Source: Methanosarcina sp.
Lineage (GTDB): Archaea > Halobacteriota > Methanosarcinia > Methanosarcinales > Methanosarcinaceae
Assembly (NCBI GenBank): GCA_013331265.1
Contig: DUGS01000077.1
Coordinates: 850-22,431, forward strand
Direction of reading: 5' to 3'
Length of the DNA: 21,582 bases
Shown here: positions 1 to 6,814 of the stretch, piece by piece
How the letters are laid out: the number at the start of each line of letters is the position of its first letter
Position numbering within the stretch: position 1 is the stretch's first letter
Translations under genes and position numbers: made by a program
The notes under the pieces: generated by a model
What the model saw: only the letters and a program-made list of their open reading frames with translations
What the model was told of the DNA's origin: nothing
The model's database searches: none

Positions 1-17
1 CGATATTTGAGGTAATT

Positions 18-632
18 ATGATTATAACTTCAGCGAAACCCTTTGAAGAAATTCTGGACATGTTAAAAGACGAAGACGATATCTTTATTGTCGGATGCAA
101 TGTATGCGCTGCAAAACTGAAGACCGGAGGAGAACCTGAAGTCCTTAATATGTGCAGGAAACTTGAAGAGAGCGGAAAGCACGTGGTAGGCTGGGCTCTC
201 CCTACTGCCTCCTGCAGTATCCGGTCCTTTGAGTCTCTGGTTGAGAAAAACGCTAAAATAAACGAAGCAAGCTGTATTCTTGTTATGGGCTGCGGCAGTG
301 GAGTTTCTGCTGTTGCAAGTGTTGTAGACCTCCCCGTATATGGTTCAAACAACACCCTTTCACTTGGCGGCTCCAGTGGAGGCAAACTGCTTCTTGACCA
401 GTGTGTTATGTGTGGAGACTGTACCATAAGTAAGTATGGCGGGCTCTGTCCGAAGGCTCAGTGCCCTAAAGCTCTTCTCAACGGGCCCTGCGGAGGGGCT
501 GTGAATGGGATGTGTGAAGTTAACAGGGAGAAAAACTGTGTCTGGAGTCTTATTTATGATCGCCTGAAGAAAATCAACAGGCTTGATCTTCTTTATATTA
601 CCCATGCTCCCCTGGAGCATGGTGTTAATTAA
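18..632 (+). CDS. metV: MetV-like methylenetetrahydrofolate reductase C-terminal (zinc/cysteine) protein
   Basis: This 204-residue soluble protein is rich in cysteines of the MTHFR_C/MetV type: C27 and C30 in GCNVCAAKLKTGG, C66, C92 in MGCGSG, then a dense block C129-x2-C132-x2-C135, C144, C149, C158 and C166 around GGLCPKAQCPKALLNGPCGG. In acetogens and some archaea MetV partners MetF, supplying a zinc or Fe-S-rich subunit that couples MetF to an electron donor. The MetF-like gene starts 175 nt downstream, which supports that role. The ATG at 18 follows a GAGGT ribosome-binding site with 5-nt spacing. The last residues are encoded inside a perfect 9-bp hairpin (602-622). The family assignment is from recognisable motifs; the electron partner is inferred. 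An upstream gene may lie outside the window. Confidence 0.85.
   Translation: MIITSAKPFEEILDMLKDEDDIFIVGCNVCAAKLKTGGEPEVLNMCRKLEESGKHVVGWALPTASCSIRSFESLVEKNAKINEASCILVMGCGSGVSAVASVVDLPVYGSNNTLSLGGSSGGKLLLDQCVMCGDCTISKYGGLCPKAQCPKALLNGPCGGAVNGMCEVNREKNCVWSLIYDRLKKINRLDLLYITHAPLEHGVN
602..622 (+). terminator. Hairpin at the 3' end of metV
   Basis: CCATGCTCC and GGAGCATGG form a perfect 9-bp stem with a 3-nt loop. The hairpin overlaps the last codons of metV and is followed by an AT-rich run from 623 that contains a TTTTT tract. It may terminate the transcript or protect its 3' end. A degenerate copy of this stretch recurs at about 730-790. Confidence 0.45.
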
Positions 633-773
633 TTTTTACTAATGTTTTTGTGCTTAATGGTAAAACTACAGGTTAATTTCCAAAAACTGCAATTAATCTA
701 CATGTCAGGCATTTCTATAATGTAATTAGCAGGCTTGATTTTTAACGTTGCCCGGGTCCCTGAGGAGCATGGC

Positions 774-782
774 TTTAAATAA
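774..782 (+). promoter_or_regulatory. Probable TATA box of metF
   Basis: TTTAAATAA is centred about 29 nt before the metF ATG at 807. Archaeal transcription normally starts 22-30 nt downstream of the TATA centre, so the transcript would begin at or next to the start codon. No ribosome-binding site precedes the ATG, consistent with a leaderless mRNA. Confidence 0.5.
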
Positions 783-806
783 TTTCATTCCTAATATTCT
801 TATTCA

Positions 807-1685
807 ATGCTCTTTAATTTCCGTGAAAAACTGAACTCCAGGAAATTTCTGGTTACTGCTGAGGTTTCTCCTCCCAAAGGGACAAGATTCTCAGATACTC
901 TTGAAGATGCTCGCCAGATAAAAGGTATTGTAGATGCTATAAATGTTACAGATAACCAGTGCTCAATTATGCATATGAGTTCTCTGGCTTTCAGCAAGCT
1001 TCTACTCGATGAAGGACATGAGCCTATCATGCAGCTTACCTGCCGGGACAGGAACAGAATAGGGCTTCAGTCTGATCTTCTGGGAGCATATGCACTTGGA
1101 ATCCGGAACATCTGCCTGATGACCGGGGACTATCCTACCTGTGGTGATCACCCTGGCTCAAAGCCTGTTTATGACCTTGACTCCGTACAGTTGCTGCAAC
1201 TTGTCCGGAAGCTTGATTCAGGCATTGATTTTGCAGGAAATAAGCTTGATGGAGGCACTTCTTTCTGTGCAGGCGCTGTTTCTGGCATAGATCCTGAAAA
1301 ACCTCTGCAGCTCATAAAGCTTGAAAAGAAGGTAAGGTGTGGAGCAGATTTTATCCAGACGCAGGCTGTATATGATATAGGCATGTTTGAGGAGTTTACT
1401 GAAGCGGTAAACTATCTCGAGGTACCTATAATCGCAGGCTTGATTCCTTTAAAATCCATGGGCATGGCTGAATTTATGAATAAAAACATTTCGGGAATTC
1501 ATGTGCCTGAAGAAATCATTCTTCGAATGAAAGACGCATCTTCCCCTATGGAAGAAGGCCTTTTGATAGCTTCCGAAACTATTAAGGAACTGACAAAACT
1601 ATCACGTGGGGTCCATATAATGCCAATCGGATCTCAGAGATATACCCCTAAATTAATTTCCATGGCAGGTATCTCTGAGAAATAA
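807..1685 (+). CDS. metF: Methylenetetrahydrofolate reductase, MetF family
   Basis: This 292-residue single-domain TIM-barrel flavoprotein is close to the usual bacterial MetF length. It would reduce 5,10-methylenetetrahydrofolate to 5-methyltetrahydrofolate for methionine or other biosynthetic methylation. The N-terminal TAEVSPPKGT carries the conserved catalytic-region glutamate (E19). NICLMTGDYP and the following GSKPVYDLDS correspond to the flavin- and folate-binding core, and DFIQTQAVYD and PIIAGLIPL are late barrel strands. Methanogenesis itself uses F420-dependent Mer on tetrahydromethanopterin, so this gene points to a parallel folate-dependent biosynthetic route; tetrahydrofolate enzymes are known from Methanosarcina barkeri. 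It has no ribosome-binding site and a TATA box about 29 nt upstream, suggesting leaderless expression separate from metV. Confidence 0.88.
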   Translation: MLFNFREKLNSRKFLVTAEVSPPKGTRFSDTLEDARQIKGIVDAINVTDNQCSIMHMSSLAFSKLLLDEGHEPIMQLTCRDRNRIGLQSDLLGAYALGIRNICLMTGDYPTCGDHPGSKPVYDLDSVQLLQLVRKLDSGIDFAGNKLDGGTSFCAGAVSGIDPEKPLQLIKLEKKVRCGADFIQTQAVYDIGMFEEFTEAVNYLEVPIIAGLIPLKSMGMAEFMNKNISGIHVPEEIILRMKDASSPMEEGLLIASETIKELTKLSRGVHIMPIGSQRYTPKLISMAGISEK

Positions 1686-1830
1686 AAGAATGCATAAATT
1701 CCCTTTAATGGGTTTCTTCTCTTTTTCTTCCAGTGTTAAAGGGTTTATATCCTGAACACTTTATTCCATTGCATTCATTTTTTAAAAAGAATTTTCTTTG
1801 TGCACTTCTTACCTTTTTCTTATAACCTAC

Positions 1831-1839
1831 TTTTAAATA
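1831..1839 (+). promoter_or_regulatory. Possible TATA box upstream of the DUF1638 gene; 1686-2031 otherwise non-coding
   Basis: TTTTAAATA at 1831-1839 is a reasonable archaeal TATA element and would give a 5' leader of about 165 nt before the ATG at 2032. The 346-nt spacer from 1686 to 2031 is T-rich after metF (probable termination) and then changes to a G/T-rich leader in which I see no convincing structured RNA. Confidence 0.35.
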
Positions 1840-2031
1840 CTCACAGGAAATACATTATAATTGACATTAACTGTAATTTGCTGCATCCATTCCGGGTTTT
1901 TGTGGGTTTTGAGGTGGTATTTTTTCCGTTTTTTTCTGGAGCCTGGATCTGCTGGTGAAGGGATCTGGATATGTTGCTGGATTTTATGTTATTTTTTCTC
2001 CAGAGCCAGGGAACCTGAAAAGGAGGTCACA

Positions 2032-2844
2032 ATGAGGATCATGAGTATCATATCATGTAAAATCTTTGAGGACGAACTTGTTCGTCTTATAGAGCATGAT
2101 GAAGAGGTGGATGAAGTTCTAATACTAAATACTGGGAGTTCAAAGGACATTGTACGGAAGTTTGGTGAAATTGGCTGTTCCTGCCGGAGATTGACGCTCG
2201 AAAATGTCGAGGCACACCGGTGCTTTAAGGATGTGAAGCATGTGGGTGGTGAGGGTCTCATGCTTGTGCTCAACATCCTCGAAGTCGTTGGCGTGAGGAA
2301 TCGGACTACAAGGTTGAAAATGAATGTATATGATGCGATTCTAAAGATGTCGCTCTTTTCAGATGGCATTCTTTTGTTCTATGGGCTTTGCGGAAATTTG
2401 TTCAAAGACCTTGAAGAAGATTTCAAGTACCTTGAATGTCCTCTCGCCTTGCTCAGGGACTCTGAAGGAAACATCGTCGATGACTGCATCTGTGCGGCCT
2501 TAGGGGGCAAAAGTGCTTTCACGGAAAAAATAAAGGGTTTCAGGGGTGAAAGGGTTTTCATGCTCACTCCCATGTGGGCTGCCAACTGGGAAAAAATGGT
2601 TGTGGCTAATGGGTTTGCCAGAAGCCTTGAAGCTCTGGAAGAGTCAAAGCTGGTATTTCAGGCTGCCAGATATACTAAAGTAGCAAAAATTAATACCGGC
2701 TCAAACTACCAGCAGAATTTCGATTCCAGGGTAAGGGAATTTGCAGACTTCTATAATTTTGGAATTACAGAAATCGAAACTAATCCGGTTATCTTCGAAA
2801 GGTGTTACAGTAAACTGAAGAATTCTCTTACCGCTCCTGTCTGA
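2032..2844 (+). CDS. DUF1638 domain protein, unknown function
   Basis: This 270-residue soluble protein matches the DUF1638 family, which is common in Methanosarcina and in some other methyl-corrinoid-using organisms. Conserved features include an N-terminal IISCKIFEDEL, the central LFYGLCGN, and VDDCICAALGG. The glycine- and cysteine-containing turns suggest ligand or metal binding, but no reaction is established. The ATG at 2032 was chosen because AGGAGGT sits 4 nt upstream; the open frame extends 57 codons further upstream, but that extension is low-complexity and W/F-rich and lacks a ribosome-binding site. No neighbouring gene gives a clear functional hint. The family is confident; the role is unknown. 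Confidence 0.85.
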   Translation: MRIMSIISCKIFEDELVRLIEHDEEVDEVLILNTGSSKDIVRKFGEIGCSCRRLTLENVEAHRCFKDVKHVGGEGLMLVLNILEVVGVRNRTTRLKMNVYDAILKMSLFSDGILLFYGLCGNLFKDLEEDFKYLECPLALLRDSEGNIVDDCICAALGGKSAFTEKIKGFRGERVFMLTPMWAANWEKMVVANGFARSLEALEESKLVFQAARYTKVAKINTGSNYQQNFDSRVREFADFYNFGITEIETNPVIFERCYSKLKNSLTAPV

Positions 2845-2900
2845 ATGTAAACCTTTGCTTTCAGGTTCGACTTTGATCTTTTAGCATTTGTTTTTAGTTT

Positions 2901-2920
2901 CCCAGGTTAATTTTTCTGGG
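2901..2920 (+). terminator. Probable terminator after the DUF1638 gene
   Basis: CCCAG and CTGGG form a short stem around a T-rich loop, followed by TATATTTTTT. It lies 57 nt after the stop codon. The rest of the spacer up to cofE (2921-3054) is T-rich with no other clear element. Confidence 0.4.
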
Positions 2921-3054
2921 TATATTTTTTATGACCCTTTTTCTCCCTGGGAGTTTTCTGGAGCTTTCGGATACATTTATCAATACCTTCCGGTATTTTA
3001 CGGTTGATTCTGTCCATATTGATTTTATTTTTTCTAAAATCGAGATCAGTTACA

Positions 3055-3090
3055 GTTTTCTAAAAGCATCAAGTTTTCTAAAGGCATCAA
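3055..3090 (+). repeat. 18-bp tandem duplication abutting cofE
   Basis: GTTTTCTAAAAGCATCAA (3055-3072) is immediately followed by a copy differing at one base (AAAAG to AAAGG, 3073-3090). The second copy ends one base before the cofE ATG. The single difference gives the proximal copy a slightly better AAAGG ribosome-binding match. Confidence 0.8.
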
Positions 3091-3091
3091 A

Positions 3092-3898
3092 ATGAGTCCA
3101 GAAATCACTTCCATTCAGATGTTCGGGATTAAAACCCCTATCATTAAAGCAGGGGACGACCTCGTTCAGGTCCTCGAAGCTTCGTTACAGGCCGCAGGTA
3201 TTGTTCCAGTTAATGGGGATATTTTTGTGCTGGCTGAATCTGCTGTTGGTACAGCGGAAAACAGAATTGTCGATCTTGCTGGAATCCGGCCTGGAGAAAG
3301 GGCTTTGTCCCTCGGGGAAAAATACGGAATAGACCCAAGGGAAATGGAGCTTGTGCTTCAGGAATGTGACGAGCTCTTTGGTGGCGTTTTTGGAGCAGCA
3401 CTTACGATCACAAAAGGTGTTCTTTCTCCTAATGCTGGAATAGATGCTTCAAATGCTCCAGAAGGTCATGTGGTCCTGCTCCCTAAAGACCCGAGAAAAA
3501 GTTCCGAGAGCATCCGGAAAGGACTTGAGCAGCGTTACTCCTGCAGACTGGGAGTGATTATAGGGGACAGCAGGACCCAGCCTCTGCGTCTCGGCTGTAC
3601 AGGAATTGCACTCGGGGTTTCTGGTTTTGTGCCTGTGGAGGATGCCCGGGGAACTAACGATATCTATGGAAAACCTCTTCGTATTACATATAAAGCTGTA
3701 GCAGACAATCTGGTCTCGGCTGCCGAACTCATTATGGGAGAAGCCGGAGAAACTGTACCCTGCGTACTTATCCGTGGCGCTCCAGTAAAAATGGTTGACG
3801 AATCTCCGGAGATGCCGACGATCTCTATGGAAGGGTGCATGTATTTCGGCAACATTATTAAATCTCGAAAAGGAGACCGTGAGAAAGGAAATCAATAA
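3092..3898 (+). CDS. cofE: Coenzyme F420-0:L-glutamate ligase (CofE)
   Basis: This 268-residue enzyme adds L-glutamates to F420-0 using GTP, making the F420 used as hydride carrier in methanogenesis. It starts with the family-typical IQMFGIKTPIIKAGDDL, followed by GDIFVLAESAVGTAENRIVDL and ELVLQECDELFG. The central GVIIGDSRTQPLRLGCTGIALGVSGF and VEDARGTNDIYGKPLRIT hold the conserved acidic and glycine residues of the metal/nucleotide site. It is slightly longer than the usual ~250 residues because of a basic polar tail (SRKGDREKGNQ). The ATG at 3092 follows an 18-bp tandem duplication. It is not in an operon with other cof genes here. Confidence 0.92.
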   Translation: MSPEITSIQMFGIKTPIIKAGDDLVQVLEASLQAAGIVPVNGDIFVLAESAVGTAENRIVDLAGIRPGERALSLGEKYGIDPREMELVLQECDELFGGVFGAALTITKGVLSPNAGIDASNAPEGHVVLLPKDPRKSSESIRKGLEQRYSCRLGVIIGDSRTQPLRLGCTGIALGVSGFVPVEDARGTNDIYGKPLRITYKAVADNLVSAAELIMGEAGETVPCVLIRGAPVKMVDESPEMPTISMEGCMYFGNIIKSRKGDREKGNQ

Positions 3899-3935
3899 AA
3901 AGCTTTCCGTGTCTTCCTTTTCGGAATAAATTTAA

Positions 3936-4012
3936 ATACAGGCTCGCGGGACTTAGATAAGCATTATATATACTCGAAGCTAATATATACAAATCGAGTC
4001 CCGACCCTGTAT
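3936..4012. repeat. Nested inverted repeat between cofE and thioredoxin
   Basis: ATACAGG (3936-3942) pairs with CCTGTAT (4006-4012), and CGGGACT (3947-3953) pairs with AGTCCCG (3997-4003), separated by a small internal loop of 4 versus 2 nt. Inside, TATATA runs at 3965-3972 and 3984-3989 can also pair. The result is a long imperfect cruciform/hairpin containing AT-rich TATA-like sequence. It could terminate cofE or control the thioredoxin gene. Confidence 0.7.
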
Positions 4013-4077
4013 CTGGTAATTCTATCTTTAGACCTCTACATTCAGGATTGGGTTTCGGTAGCTGTGCCGTACGGATG

Positions 4078-4086
4078 CATATATAC
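4078..4086 (+). promoter_or_regulatory. Candidate TATA box of the thioredoxin gene
   Basis: CATATATAC lies about 85 nt before the ATG at 4166. A second candidate (ATTATATATAC, near 3964-3973) lies inside the nested inverted repeat. If the proximal box is used, transcription would start near 4108, inside any longer reading frame beginning at 4064, which favours the start at 4166. Confidence 0.35.
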
Positions 4087-4165
4087 GATCCCTTTGTGCG
4101 CTGCCGGAGTAGATAAGCTAAGAACTGAAAAAGTCTCAGACGTTTCAAGTATTGCAGGTGATTTT

Positions 4166-4432
4166 ATGAAACCGATGTTATTGGACTTTTCCGCAACATG
4201 GTGTGGACCTTGCAGGATGCAAAAACCTATTCTTGAAGAGCTCGAGAAAAAGTACGGGGATAAAGTTGAGTTTAAAGTTGTCGATGTGGATGAAAACCAG
4301 GAGCTTGCCTCAAAGTACGGCATACACGCTGTCCCGACCCTGATCATTCAGAAGGATGGGACTGAAGTGAAGCGCTTTATGGGTGTAACTCAGGGCAGTG
4401 TTCTGGCTTCAGAACTTGATAAGCTTCTCTGA
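4166..4432 (+). CDS. trx: Small thioredoxin
   Basis: This 88-residue thioredoxin-fold disulfide reductase has the classical active site WCGPC (C13, C16), a buried acid in VVDVDEN and the cis-proline loop AVPT (P57). It would keep cytosolic protein thiols reduced, with electrons from a thioredoxin reductase encoded elsewhere. The ATG at 4166 was chosen for its strong AGGTGA ribosome-binding site 4 nt upstream; small archaeal thioredoxins are of this size. The frame is open to another ATG at 4064 (122 residues), and part of that extension (KVSDVSSIAGDF) loosely resembles the first strand and helix of a full-size thioredoxin, so the longer form is not excluded. A hairpin terminator follows. Confidence 0.87.
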   Translation: MKPMLLDFSATWCGPCRMQKPILEELEKKYGDKVEFKVVDVDENQELASKYGIHAVPTLIIQKDGTEVKRFMGVTQGSVLASELDKLL

Positions 4433-4457
4433 CTTTTTTTATCCTTCTGAAAAATGC

Positions 4458-4485
4458 CGCCCAGGGTTCAGGGAACCTGAGGGCG
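4458..4485 (+). terminator. Terminator after the thioredoxin gene
   Basis: CGCCC (4458-4462) pairs with GGGCG (4481-4485), and inside it GGTTC pairs with GAACC around a 3-nt loop. The downstream CTTTTT completes an intrinsic-type terminator 26 nt after the stop codon. Confidence 0.6.
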
Positions 4486-4896
4486 CCAAACTTTTTCCCG
4501 GTTTCTTTTTAGTAGATTTTCTCAAAGTTCCCCCACAGATGGGAGTTTTTACCTTCTGGATATTTCTCAGGAAGTTCCTTCTATTTAATACGCTAAACTC
4601 AATAACTTTTTTATTAATTCTGATTGGAGTCCAATTAACCCTTCTTTCAGTAAAATCTCAGTTAAACTTTAAGCTAAAAACAAGAATCTGGAATATAATA
4701 ACCTGAATAATTCTAATTGTAGCCTAAAATTTTTTTAGTAAGAACTTTGATAAAAATTATCTATAATGTAAATAATCTACCTGAAAAAAAAGGTTTTAAT
4801 CTTTTTTGAGGCATTTTAAGGTTATTTCTATGGATTGTTATATGAATAAATGTACTGATAGACTACCTAAATAATGTCAGTGCAATGAGATAACTA
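4486..4896. other. AT-rich intergenic region without a recognised gene
   Basis: This stretch becomes progressively AT-rich and holds many short A/T runs. A 102-codon open frame at 4398-4706 overlaps the thioredoxin gene and its terminator and has no ribosome-binding site, so I do not call it. I see no RNA gene. Confidence 0.5.
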
Positions 4897-4999
4897 TTTA
4901 TAATAAGTATAAGTACTTTCTAATAAAGTAAAAACACAAAATAACCTGACTTACAAAATAACTTAAAACACAAAACAGCTTTACAGTGGGGGCAAAAAC
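4897..4999 (+). promoter_or_regulatory. Promoter and structured leader of the first DUF1699 gene
   Basis: TTTATAATA at 4897-4905 is a probable TATA box, predicting a start near 4927 and a leader of about 73 nt. Within the leader, ACAAAATAAC begins at 4936 and 4953, and ACAAAACAGC at 4970, so three related units recur every 17 nt. TGGGGG at 4987-4992 precedes the ATG by 7 nt, as it does (6 nt) in both other DUF1699 genes of the window. Confidence 0.5.
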
Positions 5000-5407
5000 A
5001 TGAGAATAAGAGTGGTTAGTTCAAGGGAAGAGATCTTTACACTTAATCCGAATGAGCGTATTGTTCATCTGGCTTTCAGGCCTTCTAACAAAGACATCTT
5101 TGGACTTGTTGAAACATGTCCGAAGATTGAGGTTATTCAGTTACCCAAATCTTACATTCGCACGGTCTCAAAGTCCATAGAGATGTTCCTTCAGATGCAG
5201 AGGGTCCAGCTCCTGGAAGGAGATGTGTGGGGACACAGGAAAGACATTAATGAATACTATACAATTCCGTCCTCAGTGATTGAAAAAATTAAGGAAATGA
5301 AGACCGAAGGTAAAACCACTGAGGAGATTGAGAAAAAAGTTTCAAGGGAAAGCAAGCTTAACCCTGAAATGGTCGCTTATATCCTGGCCAAGGAAGTTTC
5401 TTCCTGA
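5000..5407 (+). CDS. DUF1699 family protein, paralogue 1
   Basis: This 135-residue soluble protein has unknown function. Its first ~88 residues are almost the same as those of the genes at 14054 and 14953: RVVSSREEI, LNPNE, HLAFRPSNKD, ETCPK, QLP.SY, and the invariant LEGDVWGHRKDINEYY (LIEGDVW in the third copy). The C-terminal third varies but keeps SRESKLN..M..YIL, preceded by EGKTTEEIEKKV, a layout that could form a helix-turn-helix. I know this family mainly from Methanosarcina-type genomes. It is a single-gene transcription unit: a TATA box and a leader with a phased repeat lie upstream, TGGGGG replaces the usual GGAGG-type ribosome-binding site, and a 13-bp-stem terminator follows. A regulatory role is inference only. 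Confidence 0.85.
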   Translation: MRIRVVSSREEIFTLNPNERIVHLAFRPSNKDIFGLVETCPKIEVIQLPKSYIRTVSKSIEMFLQMQRVQLLEGDVWGHRKDINEYYTIPSSVIEKIKEMKTEGKTTEEIEKKVSRESKLNPEMVAYILAKEVSS

Positions 5408-5433
5408 TCCCAGGGCCATGCTTTTAAGGCCAG

Positions 5434-5486
5434 CTGGAGATTAGATCGATCTCATTGGTTCCACACCACTTTTATCTAATCTCCAG
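5434..5486 (+). terminator. Long-stem terminator after DUF1699 paralogue 1
   Basis: CTGGAGATTAGAT (5434-5446) and ATCTAATCTCCAG (5474-5486) are perfect 13-bp inverted repeats around a 27-nt loop, followed by TTTAATTTTTTC. The position 27 nt after the stop codon and the T-run fit a terminator or 3'-end processing/stability element. Confidence 0.65.
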
Positions 5487-5573
5487 TTTAATTTTTTCAA
5501 TTTAATGGAATTTTGATGTATTGATCCAGGTATACTCTTGATTCTTTTTTCCTTTTTTCTCTTTAGATTTAAT

Positions 5574-5597
5574 ATATCAGGACTAATATCAGGACTA
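5574..5597 (+). repeat. 12-bp perfect tandem duplication upstream of the MBL-fold gene
   Basis: ATATCAGGACTA occurs twice in direct succession (5574-5585, 5586-5597). A TATA-like CTTAAATATC follows near 5618-5627, about 30 nt before the GTG start at 5654. Confidence 0.8.
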
Positions 5598-5653
5598 CAC
5601 CATCACTTTCCCTAAGCTTAAATATCTTAAGTGTAATCTCCTCAGGGATTGGC

Positions 5654-6673
5654 GTGATTTCTAAAAAACTAATTGACCTTGGAGTGCTTGCTCTCAGGCA
5701 GCGTAACTCGCGAGGTACTTTTAAACCCCACATCTCAATTCGTTTCAGGGACGATTCAGGAGATTTACGTACCTTTTCTATCGATACTACCCGGACTCTG
5801 GGAAAACACCCCCAGCCAGATGCTTATCTTATTACCCATGCTCATTCCGACCATAACGGAAAGTCTGCTATGCTCTCTCCCAGGGCTGTCTGCACGGAAA
5901 AAACAGCAGCAGCTCTTGAAATCAGGCATGATAAAAAATATGTGGGTAGTATGTGCAGTCTCGGGGATGATATTGACATCGAGGGGGTCAGGGTAAAGAC
6001 TTATCCTACAGAACACACCGCCGGAGCGACTTCTTTTTATTGGGAAAACGATGTAGGAACACGAATTCTGGTAACGGGGGACGTTAAAGACGCCAGTAAA
6101 CTTCCTCCCTGTGACGTCCTTATCACCGAGGCTAACTACGGTGACCCTGAGGACCCTTCCTGTCATTTTGCGGATGACCTTGACAGCATGAAATGCGCAC
6201 TTTTTGAGAGCGGCCCTGTAGCCTTTGGGGCGTATGAGTTTGGAAAAGCCCAGCGTGCGGTTGAATTAATGAGAGGTTTTGGGTACAATGGTGCAATTCG
6301 GATGGAAGCAAGGACAAGGGCACTTACCCGGAGCATGCTTGAGGACGCGGGAGAACTTGCAGGGCTTGAGTCTGGAGGAGAAGATGATGTTTTCGTTGTG
6401 GCTCCCTGGGACCTTAACAAGCTTCCCTGGAATGTGAAAAAATACGTGCTTAGCTGCCGGGCAGATTATCCCTATCCAACTATTAAAATAAGCGATCACC
6501 TTGACGTTTGCGGGCTTGAGACCATGGTCAGAAAACTTGACCCTGAAGTTACACTTGTTTACCACCCCGGAGGGCACAGACCTTCAAAATTTTCAAAACA
6601 TTTAAATTCAATAGGGATTGATTCGATATCCATAGATCAGATCGGTAATGTTTTAAGTAATGAGTTTATTTAA
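5654..6673 (+). CDS. MBL-fold metallohydrolase, nuclease-like
   Basis: This 339-residue metallo-beta-lactamase-fold protein has motif 2 HAHSDHNG (H62, H64, D66, H67), H121 in YPTEHTAG, D143 in LVTGDVKD, and a late YHPGGH that may supply the last metal-ligating histidine. Together these give a two-metal (probably zinc) hydrolase site. The TGD.KD motif and the spacing resemble the RNA/DNA-processing MBL branch (exonuclease or SNM1/Artemis-like) more than beta-lactamases or glyoxalase II, but a beta-CASP domain is not obvious and the substrate is unknown. The start is GTG at 5654, preceded by a weak CAGGGA ribosome-binding site. It appears monocistronic. Confidence 0.8.
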   Translation: MISKKLIDLGVLALRQRNSRGTFKPHISIRFRDDSGDLRTFSIDTTRTLGKHPQPDAYLITHAHSDHNGKSAMLSPRAVCTEKTAAALEIRHDKKYVGSMCSLGDDIDIEGVRVKTYPTEHTAGATSFYWENDVGTRILVTGDVKDASKLPPCDVLITEANYGDPEDPSCHFADDLDSMKCALFESGPVAFGAYEFGKAQRAVELMRGFGYNGAIRMEARTRALTRSMLEDAGELAGLESGGEDDVFVVAPWDLNKLPWNVKKYVLSCRADYPYPTIKISDHLDVCGLETMVRKLDPEVTLVYHPGGHRPSKFSKHLNSIGIDSISIDQIGNVLSNEFI

Positions 6674-6814
6674 ATGCTGAAATTCAGCTCTAATATTTAA
6701 ATTATAAAAATTTAAATATGATGATTCAAATCTGATAATCCAGTTTTACATTTTTAGCTTCAGTTAACATTATATTCCCGGGAAAGATAATTGTCATTCA
6801 GGAGAGAATGTAGG

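Noticed and set aside
1861..2031. 57-codon upstream extension of the DUF1638 gene
   Set aside because: The composition (many W, F, C) is unlike a real protein start, and the strong AGGAGGT sits at the downstream ATG at 2032.
3936..4012. Possible tRNA, because of the 77-nt length and 7-bp closing stem
   Set aside because: The second stem is nested directly inside the first, with no D, anticodon or T arms and no TTC-A T-loop.
4398..4706. 102-codon frame overlapping the thioredoxin end
   Set aside because: It overlaps a real gene and its terminator, has no ribosome-binding site, and reads as F/L-rich low complexity.
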